From: Carboxylicivirga linearis
Lineage (GTDB): Bacteria > Bacteroidota > Bacteroidia > Bacteroidales > Marinilabiliaceae
Length of the DNA: 64,000 nucleotides
Reading direction: 5' to 3'
Assembly: GCF_018271995.1 (NCBI RefSeq)
Contig: NZ_JAGUCO010000001.1
Location: 372,001-436,000, forward strand
Of this stretch, positions 50,698 through 59,846 are shown in pieces. Numbering within the stretch: position 1 is the first letter of the stretch; each line of letters begins with the position of its first letter. The position numbers were made by a program, and so were the translations under genes. The notes below the pieces were generated by a model. The model searched no databases and was not told the DNA's origin. It saw only the letters and a list, made by a program, of their open reading frames with translations.

Positions 50698-50721
50698 AGT
50701 GATATTAAATTGATATCACTA
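50697..50721. promoter_or_regulatory. Perfect 9-bp inverted repeat abutting the SPFH start, operator candidate
   Basis: TAGTGATAT (50697-50705), 7 bases, ATATCACTA (50713-50721). The first base of the SPFH start codon lies at 50697, so the repeat spans the region just before it. RHH proteins bind such paired half-sites; the RHH gene is in the same operon. Confidence 0.55.
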
Positions 50722-50760
50722 TATTATTGCAATAAATTTAAATAATCAAGTTTTTTTAAA

Positions 50761-50790
50761 TAAAAATGCCCGGAATGAATTCCAGGCATT
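50761..50790 (-). terminator. Intrinsic terminator after the uracil/xanthine permease
   Basis: Minus strand AATGCCTGGAAT with ATTCCGGGCATT (plus arms 50765-50776 and 50779-50790, one mismatch), then TTTTA. Confidence 0.75.
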
Positions 50791-50811
50791 AAATAAAATA
50801 TGTGATCGTTT

Positions 50812-52023
50812 CTATTTTTTTATCTTGATAGGTTTTGACTTATCAGGTAAAATTAAGTTTAAAATTACGCCCGATAATGAGGCTAAACCTATTCCTGCAA
50901 GCGAGAAGTTACCAATATTTATTACTGCTCCTCCAATACCAATGGTTAAGATGATGGAAACAATCACCTGATTCCGAGTGGATGTTAATTTGGCTTTGGA
51001 CTCAACGAGCGTTCTAATACCCACGCTGGCAATCATACCGAATAGTAATAGCATAATACCGCCTAAAACGGCCGAAGGAATAGACTTAAGAAATCCACTC
51101 ACCTTACCAATTAATGAAAATACAATGGCTGTAATTGCTGCAATGCGCAATACACGCGGATTGGTAATTTTCGTCAGGCTAATAGCTCCCGTTACTTCTG
51201 AATAAGTGGTATTGGGAACACTTCCCATTAATGCCGCCAATGAAGTTGCAATTCCATCGCCCAGCATGGTGCGATGAAGTCCTGGTTTTTTAATAAAATT
51301 CTTTTCAGCAACAGCACCTATAGCATACATGTCTCCAACATGTTCGATAAGTGGGGCTATGGCAACCGGAATCATATAAATAATAGCCTTCCAACTCCAA
51401 ACAGGTGCTGTAAAAGGAGGTAATGAGAACCAGGCAGCTTCTTTGATTGGAGTAAAATCAATTTTACCTAATGCCAGAGCTAAAATATAACCAACTAATA
51501 TTCCCATAAAAATAGGAATCAGTTTAATTAACCCTTTTGTGTATATAACAACAATAATTGCTGTTAAGAGAGCAACGATAGCCAGAGTCCAATCTGTTTT
51601 GGCCATCTTAACTGCTTCGGGTGCCAGTGATAATCCAATAACCATAATTACCGGACCAACTACAACAGAAGGAAAAATGCGTTCAATAAATCCTCGTCCC
51701 CATAGCTTAATTAAAGCAGACATAAGAATGTAAACAGCACCAACCGCTATTAAGCCCGAAAGTGTTCCAGGTAAACCAAATTGCTTGGTAGCCTCAACTA
51801 TAGGGGCAATAAAAGCAAAACTACTTCCCAGAAAGACTGGCACCTGCCCTTTGGTTATTAAATGAAATAATAGGGTTCCGATTCCCGCAGAAAGAAGAGC
51901 TATTGAAGGATCAATGCCAACCAAAAGGGGGACAAGAACGGTTGCTCCAAAAGCAACAAATAGAAACTGAATTCCAATAATAATTTGACGCGGCAATGGC
52001 ATCATATCAGACTTTTTATTCAT
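50812..52023 (-). CDS. uraA: Uracil/xanthine permease (NCS2 family)
   Basis: 403 residues from [37 protein letters not shown]; a longer frame to 52227 has no family support and runs across the promoter. NCS2 core with 12-14 helices: [54 protein letters not shown] (substrate-site Glu), and [29 protein letters not shown]-type segment. The signature resembles UraA (uracil) more than the xanthine group, but specificity is not certain. Proton symport at the inner membrane. Confidence 0.92.
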   Translation of the reverse strand: MNKKSDMMPLPRQIIIGIQFLFVAFGATVLVPLLVGIDPSIALLSAGIGTLLFHLITKGQVPVFLGSSFAFIAPIVEATKQFGLPGTLSGLIAVGAVYILMSALIKLWGRGFIERIFPSVVVGPVIMVIGLSLAPEAVKMAKTDWTLAIVALLTAIIVVIYTKGLIKLIPIFMGILVGYILALALGKIDFTPIKEAAWFSLPPFTAPVWSWKAIIYMIPVAIAPLIEHVGDMYAIGAVAEKNFIKKPGLHRTMLGDGIATSLAALMGSVPNTTYSEVTGAISLTKITNPRVLRIAAITAIVFSLIGKVSGFLKSIPSAVLGGIMLLLFGMIASVGIRTLVESKAKLTSTRNQVIVSIILTIGIGGAVINIGNFSLAGIGLASLSGVILNLILPDKSKPIKIKK

Positions 52024-52055
52024 TGAGTGGCGATTTGAATATTTGACAATCGAGG

Positions 52056-52086
52056 CAAAGATAAAATTGTCAGGTTGATTCGCAAA
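52056..52086 (-). promoter_or_regulatory. uraA promoter, perfect consensus
   Basis: Minus-strand TTTG (complement 52083-52086), exactly 19 bases, TATCTTTG (complement 52056-52063). The leader to the ATG is about 27 bases, so no long attenuator. Confidence 0.85.
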
Positions 52087-52123
52087 ATAGCAAGATGTCA
52101 GCTTTGTTTTACATAAAGAGTTG

Positions 52124-52154
52124 TTGCCCAAATTATTTAAAAATGCTAGGTTTG
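52124..52154 (+). promoter_or_regulatory. Promoter of the SLC12/APC transporter gene
   Basis: TTG (52124-52126), 20 bases, TAGGTTTG (52147-52154). A short palindrome GTTGT-AA-ACAAC (52154-52165) overlaps the predicted transcription start. It decides the start at 52172 rather than 52121. Confidence 0.6.
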
Positions 52155-52171
52155 TTGTAAACAACGTTTTT

Positions 52172-54394
52172 ATGCAAAAATCTCTCACAAATCCTAATGC
52201 CGGTTTCGGTTCTGTGGCTGTTTTCATGACAGCTATTTCAACAATATTAGGAGCTATCTTATTCTTACGATTTGGATATGCTGTGGCTCATGTTGGTTTA
52301 GGAGGTGTGATCGGCATTATAATAATAGGTCATATTGTAACTGTTCCAACAGCTTTGGCAGTCGCCGAAATAGCAACTAATCAACGTGTGCAGGGGGGAG
52401 GTGCATATTATATTATTTCCCGGTCATTTGGTTTGAATATTGGTGGTGCCATTGGATTTGCTCTTTATCTCTCGCAGGCTATAAGTGTGGCATTTTATGT
52501 GATTGCGTTCGGTGAGGCTTTTGATCCATTAATACCTTTGTTGAATATTGATCTTGATCCTTCTACCATTAAGCGAATTGTTACCCTTTTCTTAATGACT
52601 ATATTGGCTTTAATAGCACTGTTAAGAGGGGCTAACATTGGAATGAAGGCTTTGTATGGAGTGGTAGCCTTGCTATTTGTATCTATCTTCTTTTTTCTTG
52701 CTGGTAATCCTATTAACGGACATCATACAATAGCATTAAATGAAACGGTAGAAGGACATGATTCATTCTTCTTTGTTTTTACGATTATCTTTCCTGCTTT
52801 TACCGGAATGGCAGCAGGTCTTGGCCTGTCGGGAGATTTAAAGGATCCGAAAAAATCAATTCCAAGAGGTACTTTATTGGCAACTTTGGTGGGGATGTTG
52901 GTGTATGTTGCGGTGGCCATTAAATTATCGGTTTCTGCTTCGGTTGAAGATTTGGCTTCAGATCAGCTGATAATGTCTCGAATAGCTGTTTGGGGACCAA
53001 TCATTCCTATAGGATTAGCAGCCGCGTCTTTATCTTCAGCAATAGGATCGTTATTAGTTGCACCTCGTACCTTGCAGGCCATCGGATATGATTCCATTTT
53101 ACCTTTCAATAATTTAAATAATTGGATGGCTCAAGGGCGAAAAGCAGATAATGAACCAATTAATGGTAGCATCATTACTATTTTTATAGCCTACTTTTTT
53201 ATAGTTATTGGAGATGTTGATTTTGTAGCTCAAATTATTGCCATGTTCTTTATGGCTACTTATGGTGCTATTTGTTTAATCTCATTTTTGGAACATTTTG
53301 CAGCCGATCCTTCGTATCGTCCAACTTTTAAATACAATAAATGGATATTTTCACTATTTGGAGCTCTGCTTTCTTTTTGGTTGATGTTTAAAATGAATTG
53401 GGCTTATGCAGCTTTATCGGCTTTAATTATGGCTGTTACCTATCATTTAATTACCATTGCCCGTCCTGAAAAGCAAGGTTTGGAGAAGCTGTTTAAAGGA
53501 GTTGTGTTTCAGTTGAGCAGACAAATTCAAATATTTGTACAGCGCGCCAATAAGGAAGAAAAGCAATCGCACTGGCGACCTTTTGCTATTTGTGTTTCAG
53601 AAGACTCTTTCAAACGTCAGTCGGCTTTTGATATGTTGAGATGGATTTGTTATAAACATGGATTCGGTACCTATATTCATTTTATAAAGGGATTTCTAAC
53701 TAAAGAAACTCATCATGAATCAACCAAGGTGCTATCTCGTTTAATAAATCAGTCAGAAGGAAGTAAGAGCAGGCTTTATCTCGATACTATTATTAGCCCA
53801 TCTTATACATCGGCTATTGCACAGGTTATTCAATTAACCGGAATAAGTGGAAAGGGAAATAATCTGATTTTGTTTGAGTTCTCACGCAGTAATCCTGAGT
53901 CATTAACTTATGCTTTAGATAACTATCACTTGTTTCAGGCTACTGGATTTGATGTTTGTGTGCTAAATTCATCATATAAAGGATTTGGTTATAGGCGAGA
54001 AATACATGTTTGGATTACAGCCAAAGACTTTCGTAATGCCAATCTTATGATCCTGCTTGCATATATCATTTCCGGACATCCCGACTGGCGTAATGCAGTG
54101 ATTAAGATTTTTGCTACCTTTCCGCAAAGTCAGGTTGAAAAGCAGCGGGCGCGTCTTCTGGAGCTGATTCAGGGAGGTCGTTTGCCAATTTCTCCATCCA
54201 ATGTAAGTTTCTTAGCTTTGGAAGAGAATCAAACTATTCAGGAAGCTATTGTCAAGCATAGTTCAGATGCGGATTTGACCATTGCAGGTTTTACACCGGA
54301 TCAGGTTAAAGAAGACCAAAGTAGATTAATAGAATATGGCGATTTGGGAAATGTGCTGTTTGTAAATACTTTTATTAAAAAAGATATAGAATAA
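52172..54394 (+). CDS. APC/SLC12-type cation-chloride or amino-acid transporter
   Basis: 740 residues. Twelve-helix APC-superfamily core (about 10-450): SVAVFMTAISTILGAILFLRFGYAVAHVGLGGVIGIIIIGHIVT, EIATNQRVQGGGAYYIISRSFGLNIGGAIGFALYLSQAIS, IIFPAFTGMAAGLGLSGDLKDPKKSIPRGTL and AAASLSSAIGSLLVAPRTLQAI. These are hallmarks of the SLC12-like subgroup rather than typical amino-acid permeases. A soluble C-terminal domain (450-740) follows, with a universal-stress-like pattern near the end. Probably potassium/chloride or amino-acid transport; substrate not determinable. Confidence 0.82.
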   Translation: MQKSLTNPNAGFGSVAVFMTAISTILGAILFLRFGYAVAHVGLGGVIGIIIIGHIVTVPTALAVAEIATNQRVQGGGAYYIISRSFGLNIGGAIGFALYLSQAISVAFYVIAFGEAFDPLIPLLNIDLDPSTIKRIVTLFLMTILALIALLRGANIGMKALYGVVALLFVSIFFFLAGNPINGHHTIALNETVEGHDSFFFVFTIIFPAFTGMAAGLGLSGDLKDPKKSIPRGTLLATLVGMLVYVAVAIKLSVSASVEDLASDQLIMSRIAVWGPIIPIGLAAASLSSAIGSLLVAPRTLQAIGYDSILPFNNLNNWMAQGRKADNEPINGSIITIFIAYFFIVIGDVDFVAQIIAMFFMATYGAICLISFLEHFAADPSYRPTFKYNKWIFSLFGALLSFWLMFKMNWAYAALSALIMAVTYHLITIARPEKQGLEKLFKGVVFQLSRQIQIFVQRANKEEKQSHWRPFAICVSEDSFKRQSAFDMLRWICYKHGFGTYIHFIKGFLTKETHHESTKVLSRLINQSEGSKSRLYLDTIISPSYTSAIAQVIQLTGISGKGNNLILFEFSRSNPESLTYALDNYHLFQATGFDVCVLNSSYKGFGYRREIHVWITAKDFRNANLMILLAYIISGHPDWRNAVIKIFATFPQSQVEKQRARLLELIQGGRLPISPSNVSFLALEENQTIQEAIVKHSSDADLTIAGFTPDQVKEDQSRLIEYGDLGNVLFVNTFIKKDIE

Positions 54395-54419
54395 TCTTAA
54401 CGTTTCAGTACCTTAAAAA

Positions 54420-56075
54420 ATGAAGAAACAGAAAGAAGAGCAAATCGATTTTATAGATAAATTTGAAAATTTCTGTAAAACCAAATCAACTATCATTTTA
54501 ACAATATTATTAGGTCTTTTCTCCATAATGTCGTTGTTACTTTTCAACCTTCGGGTAAGCATTGGCGGCGATGATAGTACTTATATAATGCGTGCTGTTA
54601 ACTTCTTGCAGGAAGGTACATATCCCTCTTTTCAAGGGCCGGTATATCCATTGTTTCTATCGTTATTTATCGGTGTTTTCGGAATTAAGATCGGTGTATT
54701 AAAATTTACTTCTTTTGCGCTGATGTTGATTTCTATGTATGGTTTTTATAAGATTTTTAAGGATCGGATCCCGTACTGGATGATTTTTACAACAATGTTG
54801 ATGTTGAGTGTTAGTAGTTATTTCATCTTCTTTTCCAGTCAAACATATAGCGAAGCCTTATTTCTGGCTTTGCAAATTTTGGTTTTTCTTGTATTGTTTA
54901 AGGATTTTGATGAAGAAAATAATTTTAATTGGAAAAGGTTACTTCTATTAGCCGGATTAATAGTTGCTGGTTATTTAACACGCACCATTGGTATTGGGGC
55001 TTTAATTGCGGTGTTAGTATTTTATATCATTAATAAAAACTATAAAAAGGTAGGTGGAGTCTTGTCCGGCACAGTTATTATCTTTTTGGGCTTTTTATTG
55101 CTTAAATCATTGATTTGGGATGCGGCTTTGATGGAAGGAGATCAGGCAAGTACATTAATTTATAAACATCCATACGATAAGTCGCAAGGTTTGGAAACCT
55201 TTGGTGGCTACCTTATGCGATTTGTTGATAATTCAAATTTATATTTAGGTAAGAACCTGCTCAAAATGACAGGTTTAAAAGATGCACTATCAAGTTCTTA
55301 TAATGCTTTAGCAACTATTTTGCTTTATGCTTTATTTATTTTCGGGTTTTTAAAGACATTAAAAAACAACAAATACCTTCTTTTCTCAGCTATTTATGTT
55401 GCGGTAATGTTAGGAATCACCTTTGTTGTGCTGCAAAGAATATGGGATCAGTACAGACTAATTATTCCATTTTTTCCATTTATGTTAGTGTTGATTCTTT
55501 ATTCATTCAATCAAATTGCGAAGATTTTTAAAATCAAGTTATTGGGGTATGCTTTAGTTGGTTTAGTGGTGTTTTCAACTTTTTCATCTTTTGTTATTTC
55601 GTTTGATAAGGTTGATCTGATGACTTTACGTAAGAATGTAAAAGGAGATAAGCTATTAGGCTATACCGATGATTGGGTCAACTATTTGTCTATGGCTAAA
55701 TTTATTGATGAGAATTTACCTGAAAATGCTTATGTAGCCGTTCGAAAACCTAACATGGCACGGTTGTATGCAAATGGGCGAAAGTTTTATGGTATTTATC
55801 GATTTGATACGCAGGATCCGGATAAATTATTGCAGATGCTGAAGGATAAAAAAGTAACTCATATGGTGATGGCCAGCTTACGCAAAAATCCAGCTGTTTA
55901 CAATAAGCAAACCATAAACACCGTTCAACGATATATGTATTACATAGCACAGAAATATCCACAGGTATTTACTGTGAAACATAGGATTGGGGAACAAGAA
56001 CCTGCATATTTATTTGAAATACATTACGACAGGTTGTTAACTCAAGAGCAGCTGGATGCGAGAGCCAGTCAATAG
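54420..56075 (+). CDS. GT39-like membrane glycosyltransferase
   Basis: 551 residues. About nine to eleven membrane helices and the first-loop acidic motif GGDDSTYIMRAVNFLQEGTYPSFQGPVYPLFLSLFIG, the catalytic loop of PMT/ArnT-type enzymes, with a soluble C-terminal region (about 420-551) facing the periplasm. It uses a polyprenyl-phosphate sugar to modify lipids or proteins. The following methyltransferase-GT2 fusion could make that polyprenyl-phosphate sugar, so the two may form a pathway. Start is 25 bases after the transporter stop. Confidence 0.8.
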   Translation: MKKQKEEQIDFIDKFENFCKTKSTIILTILLGLFSIMSLLLFNLRVSIGGDDSTYIMRAVNFLQEGTYPSFQGPVYPLFLSLFIGVFGIKIGVLKFTSFALMLISMYGFYKIFKDRIPYWMIFTTMLMLSVSSYFIFFSSQTYSEALFLALQILVFLVLFKDFDEENNFNWKRLLLLAGLIVAGYLTRTIGIGALIAVLVFYIINKNYKKVGGVLSGTVIIFLGFLLLKSLIWDAALMEGDQASTLIYKHPYDKSQGLETFGGYLMRFVDNSNLYLGKNLLKMTGLKDALSSSYNALATILLYALFIFGFLKTLKNNKYLLFSAIYVAVMLGITFVVLQRIWDQYRLIIPFFPFMLVLILYSFNQIAKIFKIKLLGYALVGLVVFSTFSSFVISFDKVDLMTLRKNVKGDKLLGYTDDWVNYLSMAKFIDENLPENAYVAVRKPNMARLYANGRKFYGIYRFDTQDPDKLLQMLKDKKVTHMVMASLRKNPAVYNKQTINTVQRYMYYIAQKYPQVFTVKHRIGEQEPAYLFEIHYDRLLTQEQLDARASQ

Positions 56076-56124
56076 AGAATATTACAATGAAATGTATTAA
56101 CCAAAGTAACTGGTAAAATAAAAG

Positions 56125-57552
56125 ATGAGAGCAAATCCGGAACGTATTAAATATTTTGAGTCAAGGGCCGATAATTGGGTTAAATATCGCAAAAGAAGAT
56201 CCTATTACTGGGATTCCATTACACGATATTGTAACTATTATATTCAGGAAGGTAATACGGTTCTCGAAATTGGATGCGGATCTGGAGAGTTGCTTGCATC
56301 AATAAACGGGAAAGAAAAAGTTGGGATTGATTTCTGTGAACCGATTCTGAGCAAGGCAAAAGAACAGTTTCCGGAATTACGATTTGAATTGATGGAAGCC
56401 GAGAATATTGATCTGGACAAAAAATTCGATGTGATTATCCTCTCCAACTTAATTGGAGTTTTAGACGATATTGAACATGTATTTAATCAGCTGAAGAAAG
56501 TTTGTCATGAAAAAACCCGGATTATAGTAACCTATTATAATCGTTTATGGGAACCTGTGATTCGATTTGCGGAATTCTTAGGCGTAAAAAAGCATACGCC
56601 TGTTCAAAACTGGTTATCGAATGGCGATATAATGAATTTACTTTATTTATCAGACTTTGATGCCTACAAGAGTAATAGAAGTATGTTTTTACCATATCGT
56701 ATTCCTATCCTTTCTACTTTGTTTAATCGAATTCTGTCGCGGTTACCATTACTTCAGAATTTAGGGTTGAATCAGTTTGTTTTTGCCCGACCATTGCCTA
56801 AGCAATTGACTGAAGAGGAGGTTGATCAACGTTATTCTGTATCCGTGGTAGTTCCAGCTAGGAATGAGAGTGGAAATATTGAAGATGCCATTCTGCGAAC
56901 TCCTTCCATGGGAAAATTCACCGAGTTTGTTTTTGTAGAAGGAAATTCAACGGACGATACCTGGGAGACCATACAACAAGTAGCTGAAAAATATAAGGAT
57001 ACTCACCGTATTAAAATAATGCAGCAAGATGGAAAAGGGAAGGGAGATGCTGTTCGTAAAGGATATTCAGTTGCTGAAGGTGATATTTTGATGATACTGG
57101 ACGCAGACCTGACGATGCCTCCTGAAGATTTACCTAAATTTTATAAGGCAATAACCAAAGGAAAAGGTGAGTTTATAAATGGGGTTCGCCTGGTATATCC
57201 CATGGAAAAAAATGCAATGCGTACGCTAAACTCAATGGGAAATCACTTTTTTAGTCGATTTTTCACATGGATTTTAGAGCGACCGATTAAAGATACCTTA
57301 TGTGGCACAAAAGTGATGTTTCGCAGGGATTATCTGAAGTTGGCAAAAAACCGAAAGTTCTTTGGTGATTTTGATCCGTATGGCGATTTTGATTTGCTTT
57401 TTGGTGCGTATAAATTGAACCTTAAGATTGTTGATTTGCCTATTCGTTATAGAGAAAGAACATATGGCGACACCAATATTTCGCGATTTAGTGGCGGTTG
57501 GTTGCTATTGCGTATGTCGGTATTTGCAACAGTTAAGATTAAATTCTGGTAG
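56125..57552 (+). CDS. SAM methyltransferase fused to GT2 (dolichyl-phosphate-mannose-synthase-like) domain
   Basis: 475 residues. Residues 1-215 are a class I methyltransferase with SAM loop VLEIGCGSGELL (46-57), KVGIDFCEPILSKAKEQFP, and FDVIILSNLIGVLDDI. From about 238 a GT2 domain follows: SVSVVVPARNESGNIEDAI, VFVEGNSTDDTWETI, GKGKGDAVRKGYSVAEGDILMILDADLT (DAD at 326-328), and DTLCGTKVMFRRDYLKL, which resemble polyprenyl-phosphate glycosyltransferases. The fused arrangement suggests synthesis of a methylated sugar carrier for the GT39-like neighbour. Single intact frame, no sign of frameshift. Confidence 0.87.
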   Translation: MRANPERIKYFESRADNWVKYRKRRSYYWDSITRYCNYYIQEGNTVLEIGCGSGELLASINGKEKVGIDFCEPILSKAKEQFPELRFELMEAENIDLDKKFDVIILSNLIGVLDDIEHVFNQLKKVCHEKTRIIVTYYNRLWEPVIRFAEFLGVKKHTPVQNWLSNGDIMNLLYLSDFDAYKSNRSMFLPYRIPILSTLFNRILSRLPLLQNLGLNQFVFARPLPKQLTEEEVDQRYSVSVVVPARNESGNIEDAILRTPSMGKFTEFVFVEGNSTDDTWETIQQVAEKYKDTHRIKIMQQDGKGKGDAVRKGYSVAEGDILMILDADLTMPPEDLPKFYKAITKGKGEFINGVRLVYPMEKNAMRTLNSMGNHFFSRFFTWILERPIKDTLCGTKVMFRRDYLKLAKNRKFFGDFDPYGDFDLLFGAYKLNLKIVDLPIRYRERTYGDTNISRFSGGWLLLRMSVFATVKIKFW

Positions 57553-57634
57553 TTAGATTAAAGGAGTAATTTCTTGCACAGCGTTGGTATTTTTCCATAT
57601 TTTGCAAGCTTATGAACCATTGAAATTTCATACA

Positions 57635-58108
57635 ATGAAAAGAACAGCTATATTTCCTGGATCTTTCGATCCTTTTACTGTTGGGCACGAGGATGTTGTG
57701 CGTAGAGGATTGAGCCTATTCGAGAAAGTTATAATTGCAGTGGGCTATAATTCTAACAAAAAGGATTTCTTCCCGGTAGAAGACAGAATGCAATGGATTC
57801 GCGATGTTTTTAAGAATGACAATAGAGTAGTAGTTGAGAAATATGAAGGCCTAACTGTTGAGTTTGCTAAAGATATGGAGTGTACACATATTCTTAGAGG
57901 AATTCGCACGGCGGCTGACTTTGAGTATGAGCGTGCCATAGCACAGGTAAATAAAACAATGAGTGGTTTCGACTCTGTGTTTTTACTTACCACTCCCGAG
58001 CATACTCCGGTTAACAGTTCTATTGTTCGTGATATTATTAAGCATGGCGGCGATGCAGGACAGTTCTTACCAAAAGCTATTCAAATAAATATTGAAAAAT
58101 ACCTGTAG
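57635..58108 (+). CDS. coaD: Phosphopantetheine adenylyltransferase
   Basis: 157 residues from MKRTAIFPGSFDPFTVGHEDVV; the first 17 codons of the longer frame (57584) are not conserved. Penultimate step of coenzyme A synthesis. The (T/H)xGH nucleotidyltransferase motif is TVGH; HILRGIRTAADFEYERAIAQVNK and NSSIVRDIIKHGGD (ISSTxxR-type) are present. Its stop lies one base before the GTG start of the next gene. Confidence 0.96.
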   Translation: MKRTAIFPGSFDPFTVGHEDVVRRGLSLFEKVIIAVGYNSNKKDFFPVEDRMQWIRDVFKNDNRVVVEKYEGLTVEFAKDMECTHILRGIRTAADFEYERAIAQVNKTMSGFDSVFLLTTPEHTPVNSSIVRDIIKHGGDAGQFLPKAIQINIEKYL

Positions 58109-58109
58109 G

Positions 58110-59567
58110 GTGAATAAAGCTTCTTTAATAGTTTCAGCCATACTAATTTGTGCTGTTCAAGCCATAGCGCAAAAAAATGTAGTTATAAAAGGTAAAGCAC
58201 CAGAATATGCTAACTACAGTCTGGTATTGGAAACCATGATCAATCCTATTTCTTCTGAGATGAGAGATCTTCATACAATCAAAGTTGATAAGGAAGGAGC
58301 TTTTTATGAAGTTATTGAAATTAATGAAATAACCTATGCCTCGTTAGATGTAGGGCGTTTCAGAGGGAATATTTATTTAGAACCTGGTCAGAGTTACGAG
58401 CTTATTTTACCACCGTTTCAGCCAAGAACTGATGCCGAACGTTTCAATCCTTTTTTTATTCCTGAAGATGTGGTGATTGGTATTGCTAATAAAGAAGCGC
58501 AAGCTTTGAACCGAACAATTATCGAATTTGATTATGCTTTTCAGCAGCTGTATGATGAAAATGCAATGAGTATTTTTTCGAGGGGTAACGTAAAAAAGGC
58601 AAACTCAATCATTAATGAATTAGATAGTTTATATCCAGCTAATGTAGGCAGCTATTTCTATAAATATAAAGAGTATGCATATGCCGAACTTAAAACACTT
58701 GCATATAAACGTCAAAAAAGGAGAGTTATTGAGGAGGTGTTTACAAATAATGATGTAGAAACTAACTTGCCAAGTTTTAAAACAGCTCTTAATACTGTTT
58801 TTAAAAGCTTTTTCACTTCTTACTTTTCAACTTCTATTGGTGATTCCCTTAAAGGTGCTTTTACTAATCAGGTAGGGTTCGATACTTTATCAACTATTTT
58901 GCAGACTGATCCATTGTTTACTAATCCTGAATTGGCTGAAGTTGTTTTATTGAAAGGATTATATGATGCCTTTTATACAGGTAGGTATAATGAAGTTCAG
59001 ATTATTAATCTATTTAATAATGCCGAGAAGGTTGGTTGTTCCAAAGAAATTAAAAATCTGGCAAAAGGACTACACAAAAAAGTAAATTGGTTACGGGCGG
59101 GAACCAGAGCCCCAGGATTTACTTTATATCGATTGGATGGTAAAGAAAAATCGTTAAGTGATTACGAAGGCCATTTTGTATACCTAAGTTTTATCCACAC
59201 CGAGAATCATGCTTGTAAACAAGACTTGCAGTTATTAAATGTAATTGCAAAAAAAATGAGGCGAGATGTGAAACTGGTTACCATCATTTTAGATGAAGAT
59301 CCTACAAATGCCGAAAAGATGGTTAAAGACAACAAGTATAAGTGGGATTTTCTGCATTATGGTTTAATGCCTAAAGTAGTGCTGGATTATGATATAAAAG
59401 CACTTCCCGTTTATTATATAATTGATCCGGAAGGAAAGCTCCGATTATCACCTTCTCCTTCTCCAGGTGAGGATTTCGCTCCTGTATTTCAGGAGGTTAT
59501 CCGCCAATATAAGTATGAAAACCTTCGACGTAATCGATCAAAAGCAAAGACTATTTATGACCTTTAA
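58110..59567 (+). CDS. Secreted protein with thioredoxin-like C-terminal domain lacking CXXC
   Basis: 485 residues from a GTG at 58110 (one base after the coaD stop), giving a signal peptide LIVSAILICAVQAIA. Residues 20-330 are a helical/beta N-terminal region of the kind attached to Bacteroidota TlpA-like proteins. From about 340, PGFTLYRLDGKEKSLSDYEGHFVYLSFIHTENHACKQDLQLL resembles AhpC/TSA or TlpA folds, but the WCxxC site reads ENHAC, so the first Cys is gone. It keeps the cis-Pro region IKALPVYYIIDPEG. Probably structural or a binding protein, not a normal disulfide oxidoreductase. Confidence 0.78.
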   Translation: MNKASLIVSAILICAVQAIAQKNVVIKGKAPEYANYSLVLETMINPISSEMRDLHTIKVDKEGAFYEVIEINEITYASLDVGRFRGNIYLEPGQSYELILPPFQPRTDAERFNPFFIPEDVVIGIANKEAQALNRTIIEFDYAFQQLYDENAMSIFSRGNVKKANSIINELDSLYPANVGSYFYKYKEYAYAELKTLAYKRQKRRVIEEVFTNNDVETNLPSFKTALNTVFKSFFTSYFSTSIGDSLKGAFTNQVGFDTLSTILQTDPLFTNPELAEVVLLKGLYDAFYTGRYNEVQIINLFNNAEKVGCSKEIKNLAKGLHKKVNWLRAGTRAPGFTLYRLDGKEKSLSDYEGHFVYLSFIHTENHACKQDLQLLNVIAKKMRRDVKLVTIILDEDPTNAEKMVKDNKYKWDFLHYGLMPKVVLDYDIKALPVYYIIDPEGKLRLSPSPSPGEDFAPVFQEVIRQYKYENLRRNRSKAKTIYDL

Positions 59568-59579
59568 TAGTATGGTATT

Positions 59580-59846
59580 TTAACCTTTTAAGTTGAATAT
59601 CATCTTTTGAACTTCAACTCCTGGAATAACAGTAAGTTTCTGTTCAAGTTTTTCTTGTTCTTTAGGATCGCCAAAAAGCTCAAGTATTATGAGTCCACTA
59701 TGACTGCAGAAGTCTTCAGTTACTTCATGTAATCCAAGCCTTGTTTTAATAGAGCAACCATATCTTGTAAGAAGTGTTTGTACGTGACCTGCCTCTTTTG
59801 TGCGGTCAAAAACGCTGATGCCTAAAATAGTAGTTAAATCATTCAT
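59580..59846 (-). CDS. Putative TM1266-like (iron-only hydrogenase) regulator, ACT/ferredoxin fold
   Basis: 88 residues. ILGISVFDRTKEAGHVQTLLTRYGCSIKTRLGLHE and LIILELFGDPKEQEKLEQKLTVIPGVEVQKMIF follow the pattern of the TM1266 family, small ferredoxin-fold proteins found beside [FeFe]-hydrogenase maturation genes. No hydrogenase gene lies in this window, so the link is by similarity only. Convergent with the thioredoxin-fold gene, 12 bases apart. Confidence 0.6.
   Translation of the reverse strand: MNDLTTILGISVFDRTKEAGHVQTLLTRYGCSIKTRLGLHEVTEDFCSHSGLIILELFGDPKEQEKLEQKLTVIPGVEVQKMIFNLKG

Noticed and set aside
52024-52227. 68-residue N-terminal extension of the uracil permease
   Set aside because: It crosses its own consensus promoter and the divergent gene's start, and has no similarity to the family.
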